Part shown: positions 43,989 through 45,165 of the stretch, in pieces
Layout of the letters: each line of letters opens with the position of its first letter
Numbering within the stretch: position 1 is the stretch's first letter
Source of the DNA: Planctomycetota bacterium
GTDB lineage: Bacteria > Planctomycetota > JAJSAM01 > JAJVHW01
Assembly (NCBI GenBank): GCA_024280885.1
Contig: JAJRPF010000041.1
Coordinates: 1-45,165, forward strand
DNA length: 45,165 bases
Direction of reading: 5' to 3'
The notes under the pieces: model-generated
The model's input: only the letters and a program-made list of their open reading frames with translations
Database searches by the model: none
Told to the model about the DNA's origin: nothing
Program-made: the position numbers and the translations under genes

Positions 43989-44612
43989 CTACTTCTTCTT
44001 CTTCTTCTTCGAGTGCACCTTCGTCTTCATCTTCTCGAAGTCGAATGCCTCGGCTGGCGTCGTCGGGCCCTTGCCGCTGTGACACGTCGCGCACGTATCC
44101 TTGTCTGGGTGGACGAGTCCGAGCGGGGCCATCTTCTCGAACGTGAACTTGGCGTCCTTGTCCTTCGCGATTGCGTCTGTCTTGTGCTTGACGTAGAGGC
44201 TGCCCGGTCCGTGGCACGATTCGCAGCCGACCTGCCCGAGGTTCTTCTGCGCGTCCTCGTCAGCGCTGCCGTCGTCCGGGAAACCGCCGGGCTTGCCGTA
44301 GCCGGTTGTATGGCATTGAAGGCATTTGGCGTCCTTCGAGTAGTCCTTCGCGGGATCGAGTTTCGCCGCCTTCTTCTTGTCGAAGAGCACCTTGTCGTCG
44401 GCCTCCGTCGTCGGGCGCAGAGTGTCGATCGCGTGGGCCTTCTTCGTCTTCTTCCAGTAGCGGTGCTGTTTGAAATGGCACTTCTTGCACGTGTTGGAGC
44501 CGACGTACTCGGGAGTGGCGGGTTCCTCCTCCTGGGCCGAACTCTCAAAGATCATGAATGGCGTGGCCGCAAGCGCGACCAGGCCGAAACCGGCGACAAT
44601 CAGAAGACGCAT
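43989..44612 (-). CDS. Tetraheme c-type cytochrome, c554-like
   Basis: GGAGG stands nine bases before the ATG. The 207-residue precursor has a signal peptide (LLIVAGFGLVALAATPFMI) and four CxxCH sites: YVGSNTCKKCHFKQHRYW, CLQCHTTGYGKPGGF, CESCHGPGSLYVKH and CATCHSGKGP. Motif order and spacing match the tetraheme cytochrome c554 family, which carries electrons from multiheme oxidoreductases. The protein ends in a run of six Lys encoded by an AAG microsatellite, unusual for the family. It converges on the 10-heme gene and probably belongs to the same electron-transfer system. Confidence 0.92.
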   Translation of the reverse strand: MRLLIVAGFGLVALAATPFMIFESSAQEEEPATPEYVGSNTCKKCHFKQHRYWKKTKKAHAIDTLRPTTEADDKVLFDKKKAAKLDPAKDYSKDAKCLQCHTTGYGKPGGFPDDGSADEDAQKNLGQVGCESCHGPGSLYVKHKTDAIAKDKDAKFTFEKMAPLGLVHPDKDTCATCHSGKGPTTPAEAFDFEKMKTKVHSKKKKKK

Positions 44613-44924
44613 TTCCCAACCTCCAAGTCAGGTGACACAGCACTCGGGTGAGAGGCGCGGTCGGCTCGTCCGGTGCGCCACTCTTGCACGGCAGTCCGAG
44701 GAGCGTCGTGCGTCCATAGCGAGGCCATTGTACGATTTCTCCCGCGCCGACGAAACGTCCGGTGGAGCAAAGCAAGTGACCTAGGTCGCCGACTCTGGCA
44801 TACACTTCTCCAGTCGCTCAGAGCTATGGCGTGCCGATGTGCCAAATCGGAGAGCATGCGCACATTCGATGATGTCGACGTCGTGTGTGCGCGTGGGATC
44901 GAATGGCGGAGGTGGGGCTGACCG
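44613..44924. promoter_or_regulatory. Divergent promoter region, tetraheme cytochrome / right-edge gene
   Basis: The 312-bp gap separates two divergent genes encoding exported proteins. It contains the cytochrome's GGAGG and a GGAGG ahead of the right-edge gene. No further gene or clear operator was seen. Confidence 0.4.
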
Positions 44925-45165
44925 ATGGGCTATTGGACAGTCGGAAGTTGTCGGCTCGCAACGTCTGCGGTTGGCCGCGCCGCCTGCGTGACCGCGGTTC
45001 TCCTCGTGTCGCTGTCGGCGCGACCGGCATTCGCCCAGGATGTTCAACCGGAGAAGCCGCGGGAGACGGCGGACGATGTGTCGGCGGACGGTGTGTCGGC
45101 AGGGCTGGAAGCCGAGAGCCCCGAGGCAGCCGACGATGAGATCGGCAAGCGCGACGGCACCGACG
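44925..45165 (+). CDS. N-terminus of an exported protein, cut by the right edge
   Basis: The ATG at 44925 opens at least 80 codons. The sequence has a signal peptide (RAACVTAVLLVSLSARPAFA) with a cleavage site before QDVQPEKPRE. The mature start is acidic and low-complexity (TADDVSADGVSAGLEAE), like the linkers before larger domains. A GGAGG lies about 12 bases upstream. What the protein does cannot be told from this fragment. Confidence 0.7.
   Translation, partial: MGYWTVGSCRLATSAVGRAACVTAVLLVSLSARPAFAQDVQPEKPRETADDVSADGVSAGLEAESPEAADDEIGKRDGTD

Overview
The window is GC-rich bacterial DNA. It carries a membrane-tethered ECF sigma factor fusion, an ECF sigma factor next to a serine/threonine kinase, a second kinase fused to AAA and TPR modules, an FG-GAP propeller, a large secreted beta-sandwich protein and giant multiheme cytochromes. 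This mix is typical of Planctomycetota. The assignment is an inference from gene content; no rRNA or marker gene is present to name the organism.

Region 1 (1-3.8 kb) holds the 3' part of a very large helical-repeat protein, probably from a STAND/NTPase-type defence family, broken by a one-base frameshift at the left edge. A convergent PD-(D/E)XK-like protein follows. Region 2 (about 4.0-12.4 kb) looks like a decayed integrative island. It starts at an intact CAU-anticodon tRNA with a tyrosine-recombinase C-terminus beside it, and ends at a second tRNA copy cut off exactly at the anticodon loop. Inside are RecB-like nuclease debris, small phage-like genes, AT-richer patches, and a restriction-modification locus in which one beta-class DNA methyltransferase lies between two mutually similar PD-(D/E)XK nucleases. 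An IS5-type transposase fossil lies just outside.

Region 3 (12.7-27.9 kb) is signalling and surface biology: a seven-bladed FG-GAP protein, two divergent paralogous ECF sigma factors (one continuing through a membrane helix into about 640 residues of predicted extracytoplasmic beta-domains), a secreted protein of about 1,125 residues, a kinase-AAA-TPR protein, and two tandem AAA_14/DUF4143-type ATPase genes, both damaged. Region 4 (27.8-36.9 kb) lies almost entirely on the minus strand. It has an EthD-like protein, a spermidine-synthase-like protein, a near-perfect 100-bp inverted repeat, a three-gene choline-kinase-like operon, and an operon of nitrilase homologue, ECF sigma factor, kinase with EF-hand tail and periplasmic coiled-coil protein.

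Region 5 (37.0-45.2 kb) is a c-type cytochrome cluster with 13, 10 and 4 CxxCH motifs. The two large ones begin with a PPC-like beta-domain resembling one in the secreted protein of region 3. The 10-heme protein is a tandem duplication of a 5-heme unit. A hairpin-rich repeat pair separates it from the tetraheme gene, and a secreted protein runs off the right edge.

Single-base frameshifts recur in otherwise well-preserved genes (near 125, 25,440, 26,925 and 34,395). Either the assembly has homopolymer errors or several genes are recent pseudogenes; the sequence alone cannot separate these.
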